In this document: piece after piece, positions 9,317 to 17,640 of the stretch
How positions within the stretch are numbered: the first letter of the stretch is position 1
Layout of the letters: every line of letters starts with the position of its first letter
DNA from: Clostridium_AT radicumherbarum
GTDB lineage: Bacteria > Bacillota > Clostridia > Clostridiales > Clostridiaceae
Length of the DNA stretch: 64,000 bases
NCBI RefSeq assembly: GCF_045310525.1
Contig: NZ_JBJHZY010000002.1
Span: 1 to 64,000, forward strand
Direction of reading: 5' to 3'
Notes under the pieces: generated by a model
Told to the model about the DNA's origin: nothing
The model's database searches: none
What the model saw: the letters and a program-made list of their open reading frames with translations, nothing else
Position numbers and translations under genes: made by a program

Positions 9317-10447
9317 TTGAAGATTAACTATAAAAAAATTATTTTTATTGTTTTGCCGCTAATCTCAATATTTTTACTATCCTTAATAATCGGTTACAAT
9401 TATAAATACAAAAAAAATATCGTAAAGCAGGATACCACTATAAATCAAACGGATAATAAAATTGAGGAAACAGCTCCTGCAGTTTCAGTTCCTGCTATAA
9501 GCGAAGTGACTTTAAGTAGTGTAGGAGATTGCACCATTGGATCAGATAATAAATTTTCTTATGACGGCTCATTAATGCAGGTTTTTAGAAATAACAATAA
9601 TGATTATTCTTATTTTTTTAAAAATGTGTCAGATATTTTTAAGAATGATGACATAACAACAGCTAATCTTGAGACAACCTTTACAAATGCAGATGTTAAG
9701 GCTGAAAAAGAATTTACCTTTAAAGCTCCACCTGACTACGCCAAAGTATTAACTAGTGCCTCAATTGAAGGCGTTAATATTGCAAATAATCATATTAGAG
9801 ATTATTTAGCTAAAGGAGTTTCTGATACTAAACAATCACTTAAAGCTGAGGGAATTAATTATTTCGGTGAAGGAGAAAAGTGGATAACAGAAGTTAAAGG
9901 AATTAAATTTGGTTTTCTAGGCTATACAGGTTTTTACTATGATAATAATTTTTTAAAAAGCTTAAAGAAAGACATACAAGATTTAAAGAATGAAGGCTGT
10001 TTAGTTATAATTAATTTTCATTGGGGTGAAGAAGGCTCAAATAATCCAAATAATACTCAGAGGTACTTGGCTCATTATTCTATAGATAATGGTGCTGACC
10101 TAATAATTGGTCATCATCCTCATGTAATTCAAGGCTTGGAATTTTATAAGGATAAACCCATAGCATACAGCTTAGGAAATTTTTGCTTTGGCGGAAATAA
10201 AAACCCTAGTGATAAGGATACCTTCATATTACAAAGTAATTTTAAATTTGAAAACAACAAATTAATTTCCTATGGTATTCGAGTAATACCCTGCAGCATT
10301 TCTTCTGTAAGCTATAAAAATGATTATTGCCCTACTTTGCTTACAGGAAATAAAAAAGATGCTTTTTTAAAAAGAATAAATAGCTATTCCTTTAATTTAA
10401 ATTTTAAACTTAGTGATAATTTTCATGATATTACTGTCAATAATTAA
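9317..10447 (+). CDS. CapA family protein (poly-gamma-glutamate-synthesis-type metallophosphatase fold)
   Basis: The family is named after Bacillus CapA/PgsA but most clostridial members have no proven substrate. An N-terminal signal anchor (about residues 8-26 of this start) and a linker precede the PGA_cap domain. Domain motifs are SVGDCTIGSD, TTANLETTFTN, NIANNHIRD, INFHWGEEG and IGHHPHVIQG; the Asp, Asn and His residues are those that bind metals in this calcineurin-like fold. I prefer the TTG at 9317 because GGAGGG ends 7 nt before it; a GTG at 9302 overlaps that site. It sits 39-42 nt upstream of murT on the same strand, so it may be in a wall-modification operon. It is about 376 residues and extracytoplasmic. 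Confidence 0.85.
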   Translation: MKINYKKIIFIVLPLISIFLLSLIIGYNYKYKKNIVKQDTTINQTDNKIEETAPAVSVPAISEVTLSSVGDCTIGSDNKFSYDGSLMQVFRNNNNDYSYFFKNVSDIFKNDDITTANLETTFTNADVKAEKEFTFKAPPDYAKVLTSASIEGVNIANNHIRDYLAKGVSDTKQSLKAEGINYFGEGEKWITEVKGIKFGFLGYTGFYYDNNFLKSLKKDIQDLKNEGCLVIINFHWGEEGSNNPNNTQRYLAHYSIDNGADLIIGHHPHVIQGLEFYKDKPIAYSLGNFCFGGNKNPSDKDTFILQSNFKFENNKLISYGIRVIPCSISSVSYKNDYCPTLLTGNKKDAFLKRINSYSFNLNFKLSDNFHDITVNN

Positions 10448-10485
10448 TTTATAGTATATAATTAACTAGGTTACAAAAGTCTAAG

Positions 10486-11847
10486 GTGGTGTTCAAAATA
10501 AATATTAAAGCATTAATTACCATAATTACAGCAAAAGTAATAATTAAACTTTCAAAAGTACTATTCAAAGGCGGTACAAATTTCCCGGGAAAAGTTGCTT
10601 TAAAACTAGATAAAAATATTTTATCTAGTGTTTCTAAAAATTATGAGGTGATTCTAATAACAGGTACTAATGGGAAAACAACTACCACCAGCATGGTTTA
10701 TAATATTTTAAGAGAAAGTAATAAGAAGGTAATTACAAATAATACCGGAGCAAATATGCTTCCCGGAATTGTAGCCTGTTTTGTTGAAAATTACAGCTTT
10801 AAAAAAGCAAATACGGTACAATATGCAGTGATTGAAGCCGATGAAGCAAACGTGCCCCTGGTAACTCAGTATGTTACCCCTAAAATAATTACAATTACTA
10901 ATTTATTTCGAGATCAAATGGACAGATATGGAGAGGTTTATACTACTCTTAAGAAAATTCTTGATGGTATAGTTAAGGTTCCAGATACAACCTTAGTATT
11001 AAATGGAGATGAATCTTTACTTGGGGATTTAGACGTTCAAAATAAAAGTATTTATTACGGTTTTAAGTCATATAAAGACGATAATAAAGAAATAGATATT
11101 AATGCAGATGCAAAGTTTTGTAAAAAATGTAAGGCTCCTTATAGATATGACTTCATAACCTATAACCACTTAGGAAGCTTTTATTGCTCTAATTGCGGCT
11201 ACAAACGTCCTGACCTTTCTTACTATGTAGATTCTGTAATTGAGCAAACTTCGAAAGGATCTTTGGTATTAATTAATGATGAAGAATACGAAATAAATCA
11301 ACCAGGTACTTATAATATTTATAATGCTCTTTGTGCTTATTCTATTGCAAGGACCCTTGGAGTAGAAGTTTCTATTATTCAGAAGGCACTTAGGAACACT
11401 GTCTCAAGCTTTGGAAGACAAGAAGCTTTAACTATTAAGGATAAAGAAGTAAAAATAATTTTAGTTAAAAACCCTGCAGGGTTTGATGAAGCATTGAAAA
11501 CCATTAGCCTTGATAAAAACAATGTTAGTGCAGCTTTTCTTCTTAATGATAATTATGCAGATGGCAGGGATGTATCCTGGATTTGGGATGTTAATTTCGA
11601 GGATTTAAGCAAACTTGAATTAAGTAAAATAATGATATCCGGCATCAGAATATATGATATGGCAATAAGATTAAAGGTAGCAGGTCTATCTAAAGAAAGC
11701 TTTGTCTTATGTGAGTCATATGACAAGTTGTTAGACGAATTAACAGTTTGTAATACTTCAACTATTTATGTTTTAGCAACCTATACAGCAATGATTAGCT
11801 TTAGAAAGTATCTTCACGGTAAGGGTTATATAAAGAATCTATGGTAA
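10486..11847 (+). CDS. murT: Lipid II isoglutaminyl synthase, MurT subunit
   Basis: With GatD it amidates the D-glutamate of lipid II to D-isoglutamine, using glutamine and ATP at the inner face of the membrane. The protein is a Mur-ligase relative: P-loop GTNGKTTT near residue 60, central domain with FRDQMDRYGE, an inserted four-cysteine zinc ribbon (CKKC and CSNC), and the C-terminal DUF1727 domain with the family Asp in SWIWDVNFEDL. Length 453 is normal. The start is uncertain: GTG codons at 10486 and 10489 overlap the AAGGTGG site, so a rare start slightly downstream (ATA 10498 or ATT 10504) is possible. gatD follows after 22 nt. Confidence 0.95.
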   Translation: MVFKINIKALITIITAKVIIKLSKVLFKGGTNFPGKVALKLDKNILSSVSKNYEVILITGTNGKTTTTSMVYNILRESNKKVITNNTGANMLPGIVACFVENYSFKKANTVQYAVIEADEANVPLVTQYVTPKIITITNLFRDQMDRYGEVYTTLKKILDGIVKVPDTTLVLNGDESLLGDLDVQNKSIYYGFKSYKDDNKEIDINADAKFCKKCKAPYRYDFITYNHLGSFYCSNCGYKRPDLSYYVDSVIEQTSKGSLVLINDEEYEINQPGTYNIYNALCAYSIARTLGVEVSIIQKALRNTVSSFGRQEALTIKDKEVKIILVKNPAGFDEALKTISLDKNNVSAAFLLNDNYADGRDVSWIWDVNFEDLSKLELSKIMISGIRIYDMAIRLKVAGLSKESFVLCESYDKLLDELTVCNTSTIYVLATYTAMISFRKYLHGKGYIKNLW

Positions 11848-11869
11848 ATATATGATTGAAGGTGATTTA

Positions 11870-12595
11870 ATGGAATTAAATATATGTCATTTATACCCTG
11901 ACCTCTTGAATGTTTATGGAGATTTGGGAAATATTTTGATTTTAAAATACAGAGCAGAGCAAAGAGGGATTAAGGTAAACATTAGTAATGTGTCAATTGG
12001 AGATCCCTTTGAATCAGAAAAGTATGATATCGTCTTTTTTGGTGGAGGTCAAGATTATGAACAGTCCATTGTATCAAAAGACTTGATTGAAGTTAAAAAG
12101 CATGAATTAACCAAATACATAGAGGATAATAAGGTGTTTTTATGTGTTTGCGGTGGGTATCAACTTCTTGGTAAGTATTATACTACCCCAGATGGTGAAA
12201 AGCTTGAAGGTCTAAATGTATTAGATATTTATACAGAAGGCGGCGAAAAACGCTTTATCGGAAATACAGTAATACAGAATGAAGATACTAATGAAATATA
12301 TGTAGGTTTTGAAAATCATTCAGGTAGAACATATATCGGAAACCTTAAGCCACTTGGAAAGACAATAGTTGGATATGGAAATAATGGCGAAGATGGATAT
12401 GAGGGCTGCATATATAAAAATACCTATTGTACCTATTTTCACGGCTCTATTCTTTCTAAAAATCCAGAACTTGCTGACAGGTTATTAAAAGCTGCTCTTA
12501 CTAATAAATATTCCAATGTGGATTTGTCCACTTTAGATGACAGCTATGAACATGCTGCAAAAGAATTTATTCTAAATAGAGAAAAGAAAATGTAA
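11870..12595 (+). CDS. gatD: Lipid II isoglutaminyl synthase, glutaminase subunit GatD
   Basis: The class I-like glutamine amidotransferase subunit that supplies ammonia to MurT. From the ATG at 11870 (site GAAGGTGA 5 nt upstream) the nucleophile in LCVCGGYQLLG falls at Cys94, the same number as the catalytic cysteine described for GatD in Gram-positive cocci, and the likely catalytic His in TYFHGS is residue 191. That numbering supports this start over the upstream ATG at 11852. It also has the family opening LYPDLLNVYGDLGN. The gene is co-transcribed with murT and ends 4 nt from the convergent regulator gene at 12600. Confidence 0.96.
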   Translation: MELNICHLYPDLLNVYGDLGNILILKYRAEQRGIKVNISNVSIGDPFESEKYDIVFFGGGQDYEQSIVSKDLIEVKKHELTKYIEDNKVFLCVCGGYQLLGKYYTTPDGEKLEGLNVLDIYTEGGEKRFIGNTVIQNEDTNEIYVGFENHSGRTYIGNLKPLGKTIVGYGNNGEDGYEGCIYKNTYCTYFHGSILSKNPELADRLLKAALTNKYSNVDLSTLDDSYEHAAKEFILNREKKM

Positions 12596-12599
12596 TTCA

Positions 12600-13853
12600 T
12601 TACATTTTCTTTTCTAAAGATATAGACAAATTGAAATATTTTATTGATTCCTTAATCTGTGTAAGTTTATAGTACATATATCCCATTTCTATAAATCTTT
12701 TCTGAATATCCTGCTTACTTCCAAATTTTAAAAGGGCATCTAATGACAAGTTCATATACATTTCTGCAGAAATAGAGTTCCCCTGTCTTTGAAGAATTCT
12801 GGATTTTAAATAATATGCCTTTTCAATAAAATGAGCTTCATTTAAACTTATGGCATAATTTAATGCATCATCACAGATAGCCTGCGCAGCATCTAATATA
12901 TTGTTATTAAAAAGTTCATCTACTGTTAGCAACATAAATCTAACAAGCTTTTTTTTATTATTTTTAGGATAAATAGATAGTGCATTATTAATATATTCAA
13001 GTGCCTTGTGTTTTGAATTTACTTCGAATAAGGTAGAAGCATAGTTATAAATGGCCATTGCTTTATTTTCGATGTTAGTTCCGTATAATTCATAGGATTT
13101 TTCCTCGAATTCCTTGAATTTTCCTTTATCCATACTTAAGGAAAGTATAGCTAACATTTGAAAAACCTCTGCCTTACTAATATCACCTTCCAAGTAATCA
13201 ACCAATTCCTCAAGTCTAACTGCAACTTCATAGGATCTTTCATGGTTTCCAAGCATAATAAAACACGCTGCCTCATTATAGGTAGCCCTTGCTAATATAT
13301 TTAACTTTTCCTTTTCTCTAGCTAGCATTTTTATATTATTATAATAAGCCGCAGCTTGAGAAAACTCTCTTGTAGTATATAAATACTTTGCCATATCCAT
13401 ATTATATATTAAATAATTTTCATCATCGTGGGATTTTTGGCAATAGTCATAATACTTTGAAGTTAAAGATTGAAGTTTTTGAAACTCACTTATATTAAGA
13501 TAACTTATAAACATCATATGAATAAGCTCTATACATAAGTCAAAGTAATTATATTTCTCTGCAAAGCCCAAGTAATATATAATACTCTGTTCTAATATTT
13601 TAGAGTTTTTTTCAGTTGCTAGTGCAGCTATACCCTGAGAAATCTGATCCCTAATACCTTGATAAAGATAATCCTTGTCTAGATTCAGTTTCTTTGAAAT
13701 AATATCTATTATCCAAGCTTCTGGTTCCATTTTGTCATTTTCTATACAGCTCATTTTTGAAACGGATATTTTATCCTCGCATAAATCTTTCAAAGTATAG
13801 CCTTTATATATTCTAGCTCGTTTAATTTTTTCTCCAGTAGATAGTATTTCCAA
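12600..13853 (-). CDS. XRE-family HTH regulator with TPR domain (RRNPP-like), second of a tandem pair
   Basis: A cytoplasmic DNA-binding regulator, probably controlled by a short peptide or by a protein partner. Residues 1-60 are a Cro/C1-type helix-turn-helix opening with MEILSTGEKIKRAR; the remaining 350 residues are helical repeats of TPR type. The size and layout match RRNPP receptors. The start is a TTG at 13853 with GGGGTGA 6 nt upstream. It lies 31 nt downstream of a paralogue with the same N-terminal signature and is probably co-transcribed with it. No short peptide gene is visible near it, since the stop is 4 nt from convergent gatD. Whether it binds a peptide is not shown. Confidence 0.8.
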   Translation of the reverse strand: MEILSTGEKIKRARIYKGYTLKDLCEDKISVSKMSCIENDKMEPEAWIIDIISKKLNLDKDYLYQGIRDQISQGIAALATEKNSKILEQSIIYYLGFAEKYNYFDLCIELIHMMFISYLNISEFQKLQSLTSKYYDYCQKSHDDENYLIYNMDMAKYLYTTREFSQAAAYYNNIKMLAREKEKLNILARATYNEAACFIMLGNHERSYEVAVRLEELVDYLEGDISKAEVFQMLAILSLSMDKGKFKEFEEKSYELYGTNIENKAMAIYNYASTLFEVNSKHKALEYINNALSIYPKNNKKKLVRFMLLTVDELFNNNILDAAQAICDDALNYAISLNEAHFIEKAYYLKSRILQRQGNSISAEMYMNLSLDALLKFGSKQDIQKRFIEMGYMYYKLTQIKESIKYFNLSISLEKKM

Positions 13854-13884
13854 CTTGTTTCACCCCAATTGTAGTTACTTTCTT

Positions 13885-15192
13885 TTAGTCCATACCTTTA
13901 AATACTCCTAAACTTTTAAAGGCTTCTACACCCTCTAATAAGTATTCTTCAGCCTTTTTTTCTTGTCCATATTCAATATAGAACTTTCCAATAATGAAGG
14001 CTATTTCACCACGTTCCTTAATAAATCCATTGTAGTTTACATATTCCAAAGCATCCTTAAGGGTATTTTCAGCATTAATTAATTTCCCTTCTAAAATATC
14101 CAGCCTAAATTTTAGAAGATACCATTCTATTTTTATTTTTCCATTTAGGCTTTCAATTTTGCTATATATTTCCTGCAATAATTGTTTAGCGTTATTAATA
14201 TCCTTAAGGTAAATATAATTCTTACAAATATTAATCAAGGTTTCCACCAATCTTGCATCTTTGTTCCTCTCTCTTATTTCCTTTGACTTATTAAGATGCT
14301 CAAAGGAAGCCTTAAAATTATCAAATTCAGAAAAGAGTTTTCCTAAGTTATTTTCTATTTCTGATAAATAAGACACATCGTTTAGCCCTGCAAGTATCTT
14401 TTTTGCTTTATCGGAGTACTTAATTGCATTTTCCAAATCTCCAGAATTACTATATGCCTTTGATTTATTTAAAAGAGCTATTGCGTAATCTTTCTTAGCA
14501 TCCATTTGTATGAATTTGTCCTGAGATAGCATTGCATATTTTGAAGCATCATCTCTAGCATCCAATTTATTATATGTAAAAGCTATGTAATAATAAATCT
14601 CTCCTAATATGAAATCATCTGCAATATTATTGTCCATAAAAATTTTCTCAGCTTGTCTAAAATGACCTAATGCAGAAGCATAGGATTTAACACCCAAACT
14701 GATTTTACCCAGTTTTAAAAAAGTGCTAATAATATTATCAAAAGAATTATATTTGATAAAAATTATATTTGCAGTTAGAAAGAATTTTTGTGCTGCAGAA
14801 ATTTCACCCTTTTTCAAATTAACTAATCCGCTTAAATAAAGAATCCTGGCTTCCATAAATTCTAGATTATATTTTTTTGTAAATTGCAGTGTATCCTCTA
14901 AATAAGCTTCAGCTGAAGTGAAATCCTCATTAGAAATATATGCCTCAATCATATTCTCAAAATATTTACAAATTTTTTCTGCTTGGCTTTCCTCAGACTC
15001 CATTAAGTAGTCTATAGAAGTATTTAAGGTACTTGCTAAATACTCTAACAAATCCATACTTGGATTTGACTTTCCTGACTCTACAAGGCTTATTTGTCCA
15101 GGTGTAATTCTATCCCCGGCTAAATCCTTTAAAGTCATATTAAGTTCTTTTCTTCTTCTTCTTATTTTTTCACCAAGAGATAATATTTCCAT
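13885..15192 (-). CDS. XRE-family HTH regulator with TPR domain (RRNPP-like), first of a tandem pair
   Basis: A 435-residue regulator: an N-terminal XRE helix-turn-helix (MEILSLGEKIRRRRKELNMT, then DRITPGQISLVESGKSNPS) followed by about nine TPR-like helical pairs. I choose the ATG at 15192 because AAAGGAAGAG lies upstream and the resulting N-terminus aligns with its two paralogues in this window. Its own promoter is at 15265-15294. The architecture is that of peptide-responsive RRNPP regulators, but there is no obvious peptide ORF next to it, so it may respond to a distant peptide, to another ligand, or act with its neighbour. Confidence 0.8.
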   Translation of the reverse strand: MEILSLGEKIRRRRKELNMTLKDLAGDRITPGQISLVESGKSNPSMDLLEYLASTLNTSIDYLMESEESQAEKICKYFENMIEAYISNEDFTSAEAYLEDTLQFTKKYNLEFMEARILYLSGLVNLKKGEISAAQKFFLTANIIFIKYNSFDNIISTFLKLGKISLGVKSYASALGHFRQAEKIFMDNNIADDFILGEIYYYIAFTYNKLDARDDASKYAMLSQDKFIQMDAKKDYAIALLNKSKAYSNSGDLENAIKYSDKAKKILAGLNDVSYLSEIENNLGKLFSEFDNFKASFEHLNKSKEIRERNKDARLVETLINICKNYIYLKDINNAKQLLQEIYSKIESLNGKIKIEWYLLKFRLDILEGKLINAENTLKDALEYVNYNGFIKERGEIAFIIGKFYIEYGQEKKAEEYLLEGVEAFKSLGVFKGMD

Positions 15193-15264
15193 AAGCACTC
15201 TTCCTTTAACTATTACAAATACAAAATTTTAATTATATTAAACAAATTTTAGAACTTTATTATA

Positions 15265-15294
15265 ATTATAACATAATTTATGAATTAACGCCAA
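15265..15294 (-). promoter_or_regulatory. Promoter of the tandem XRE-TPR regulators
   Basis: On the minus strand TTGGCG (15289-15294) lies 18 bp from TATAAT (15265-15270), about 75 bp upstream of the first regulator. Confidence 0.6.
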
Positions 15295-15330
15295 ATTTTT
15301 TATTTAATTTTCTAAATAGTAAAAAAAAAC

Positions 15331-15352
15331 TCAGGATAAAATTAAATCCTGA
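15331..15352 (-). terminator. Terminator after the ytxH gene
   Basis: TCAGGAT paired with ATCCTGA is followed on the minus strand by nine T residues, a typical intrinsic terminator 21 nt past the YtxH stop. Confidence 0.88.
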
Positions 15353-15373
15353 ATTTTGTAAAAAAATAAATAT

Positions 15374-15550
15374 TTATCTCATTTTTTTTACTAAATCGTC
15401 ATAAATATCGCCAACCATACCAACCATCATGTCTCCAGATTTTCTTAATCTTCTTCTTGTATGCTTATTAAGCTGAGGAGATATGAGCATTCCAGCAGCC
15501 GTACCTATAATTGCTCCGGCAGTTATACCTCTAATAAATCCCATATTCAT
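15374..15550 (-). CDS. Small YtxH-like membrane-associated protein
   Basis: A 58-residue protein below the usual ORF size cut-off. It begins MNMGFIRGITAGAIIGTAAG, a glycine- and alanine-rich hydrophobic segment, followed by ISPQLNKHTRRRLRKSGDMM and an acidic end. This pattern (Gly-rich hydrophobic N-terminus, then a charged helix) is that of YtxH-domain proteins, associated with the cell envelope or stress in Firmicutes. The site AAAGGAGTG precedes the ATG by 3-4 nt; a second ATG two codons later has better spacing. It follows the RNase H gene by 48 nt on the same strand and has its own terminator. Confidence 0.75.
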   Translation of the reverse strand: MNMGFIRGITAGAIIGTAAGMLISPQLNKHTRRRLRKSGDMMVGMVGDIYDDLVKKMR

Positions 15551-15598
15551 AACACTCCTTTCAGATTATTAGTATTAGAATATGCAATTTTATTTTTA

Positions 15599-16372
15599 TT
15601 AAACATTTTTATTATCTTGTGTAATAATATTTTCTGAATTATCTCCTGCAATTTTGCTTAAGTAATCTTTTACTTTTTTATCTTTTACCATTATTGTTTT
15701 ATTATTTAGCCATGTTTTGACTACTCCAGTTGAATTTAGTCCTGCAGCATATTTTGCTAGTTCATCAACAATTTCATTATTTAAATCACCAGTATGGCTA
15801 TCAACTTTTACAAAAATTATATTGATGTCATTTCTTATTTTAATATTGTTTATTGTTTCATAATAATTTTTTGAGGATTCCTCTTTCCTTTCCCAGGTAC
15901 CAACAGCATGATGATATATTCCTTCATAATCGTGAAAAATAACTATATCCTTTTCACGGTTACATGCAGCATATTCCACTGCGCGAACTGAGGCTTTTAG
16001 TTCTCCTGCTATTTGTCTTAAAGCCCTTTCGCTATCATCAATTGCTGAACCTGCTTCAACATACTCTATTACGTCTTTCTTTGAAATTATAAGCCCATAG
16101 GAATATCTGCCTGTAGCTTCATTATAACTTCCATCTACATAGGCATGTGCGCATTCTAATGGATAACTATCTAATCCTTTTTTTAATAATTTATTGTCAT
16201 CCCTTAGATAATTTTCAGCTTTTTCGGTGCTTTCAAAGCTTTTATATTTAGCTCCCTTTACTCCATTTACGTAACCTAAACACTCATTCCAAGTATTTAC
16301 GATTATATTCTCTACTTTTATATTATTAATAGAATCAAAACCTTCTTTTATTGCATAAACTTTTTTACTCAT
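15599..16372 (-). CDS. rnhA: Viroplasmin-RNase H fusion (ribonuclease HI)
   Basis: It removes RNA from RNA-DNA hybrids. Residues 1-60 form the caulimovirus viroplasmin-like nucleic-acid-binding domain (KKVYAIKEGF ... TWNECLGYVNGVKGAKYKSF). Residues about 70-210 are an RNase H domain: AYVDGSYNE (first Asp), the Glu in GELKASVRAVEYA, the Asp in VIFHDYEGI, and VDSHTGDLNNEIVDELAKYA with the last catalytic Asp. All four acidic residues are present, so it should be active. The ATG at 16372 gives MSKKV and has AGGTG upstream; an ATG three codons earlier is less well placed. It is probably in one transcription unit with DUF1232 upstream and YtxH downstream. Confidence 0.9.
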   Translation of the reverse strand: MSKKVYAIKEGFDSINNIKVENIIVNTWNECLGYVNGVKGAKYKSFESTEKAENYLRDDNKLLKKGLDSYPLECAHAYVDGSYNEATGRYSYGLIISKKDVIEYVEAGSAIDDSERALRQIAGELKASVRAVEYAACNREKDIVIFHDYEGIYHHAVGTWERKEESSKNYYETINNIKIRNDINIIFVKVDSHTGDLNNEIVDELAKYAAGLNSTGVVKTWLNNKTIMVKDKKVKDYLSKIAGDNSENIITQDNKNV

Positions 16373-16406
16373 TATATACACCTAACCTCATAACACTATT
16401 AAATAT

Positions 16407-17384
16407 TCAAATATTTTGAGCCACATTTTCCGGATTTTCTTCCTTTTTATTAACTACACATAGTTTTTTCACTGTTTCAACTAATTTCCCCACGTTTTGA
16501 CTACCCACCATCTTAGAAATAAAGGTTACCCCTTCACTTACAATTTTTATTACATCATTTTTACCTGTCCAATTTGATAATATGACTTCCTCTGGAACTT
16601 CATTAATAATTTTATTCATTGCAAATAACACAATAGCTACATCGTCAATCTTCCCTATAAGAGGTATAAAATCAGGAATTATATCAATTGGAGATGCGAT
16701 ATAGGCAAGCAGCCCTCCCACCAGCATTTTTGTTTTAGTGTTTACTCTTTTATCTCTAAAAAGCCTCCAAAGCAGTGCCGCGATGTCCGGTATTATCATA
16801 GCATACTCTATTATATCTTTAAATTTATCTGGTACCTTATCCTCAATATTTACTCTTAACTTTGTATATCTATCTGAAATTTTTATCTTCTTATCTTCAT
16901 CCTTATCTTTCTTAGCTTTAAAATTTGGCATTTCTTTATCAGGTTCATATTTAACATTATTGGCTTCAATTTCTAAATTGTTATCAATTACACTAATTGC
17001 TTTAAGCTCCAAATTTACATATGGAATTAATTTGACTATCATATTTAAATCAACAATTAGATTATCACCTTGTGCAAGGACACCATATTCTGCTAAATCC
17101 TTTAAAAAAGTTTTTAAGGCAAAGTTTTTTATAGATTTTAACACTCCAAGTTTATATATTTTAAATTTAAAAATTTTTATATATATAATGTTATCTTTAA
17201 TATTACCAAAACCTACTGAAGCCTGGAAAGGAATTTCTACTCCTTTTTTATAACTTCCACTTATAGTAATTATTTCATCTAATTTTACTTCTTTTATGAT
17301 TAAGCCTTCAACATTTACATATTCTTCTATAATATTTAATATATCCTCTGGAGTTACTTTTATTTTTACATTTGATAACTTCAT
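16407..17384 (-). CDS. DUF1232 (YkvA-type) domain protein
   Basis: Unknown function. The C-terminal third contains the DUF1232 signature, a hydrophobic hairpin reading GGLLAYIASPIDIIPDFIPL followed by GKIDDVAIVLFAMNKI. The N-terminal 200 residues are a predominantly beta and charged region with no family I recognise, containing a run of Lys/Asp/Glu around residues 150-170. The ATG has GGGGGA upstream. It lies 34 nt ahead of the RNase H gene on the same strand, which suggests co-transcription but says little about role. Confidence 0.75.
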   Translation of the reverse strand: MKLSNVKIKVTPEDILNIIEEYVNVEGLIIKEVKLDEIITISGSYKKGVEIPFQASVGFGNIKDNIIYIKIFKFKIYKLGVLKSIKNFALKTFLKDLAEYGVLAQGDNLIVDLNMIVKLIPYVNLELKAISVIDNNLEIEANNVKYEPDKEMPNFKAKKDKDEDKKIKISDRYTKLRVNIEDKVPDKFKDIIEYAMIIPDIAALLWRLFRDKRVNTKTKMLVGGLLAYIASPIDIIPDFIPLIGKIDDVAIVLFAMNKIINEVPEEVILSNWTGKNDVIKIVSEGVTFISKMVGSQNVGKLVETVKKLCVVNKKEENPENVAQNI

Positions 17385-17505
17385 ATCTCTTCCCCCTGTT
17401 TACTTTAGATATATAACATAATTAAAGTATATAGTAAAAAACGATTTATGCAACAAACATTTTGTGGTTTACATAATTTGCTTTAGCAAATTTTATGATT
17501 TTCAT

Positions 17506-17533
17506 TAGACATAACAAAGTAAATCACTATAAT
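17506..17533 (+). promoter_or_regulatory. Putative promoter of the ftsH paralogue
   Basis: TAGACA (17506-17511) is 16 bp from TATAAT (17528-17533), about 107 bp upstream of the ftsH ATG. Confidence 0.5.
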
Positions 17534-17640
17534 AAAATTATATGGCACAGCAAAATAAGGCCATAATAAAATCCCATAATGCTTATATTTCTGAAACTTT
17601 ATTAACCATTTAATATAGTAAACACTAAAAGGAGGATATT

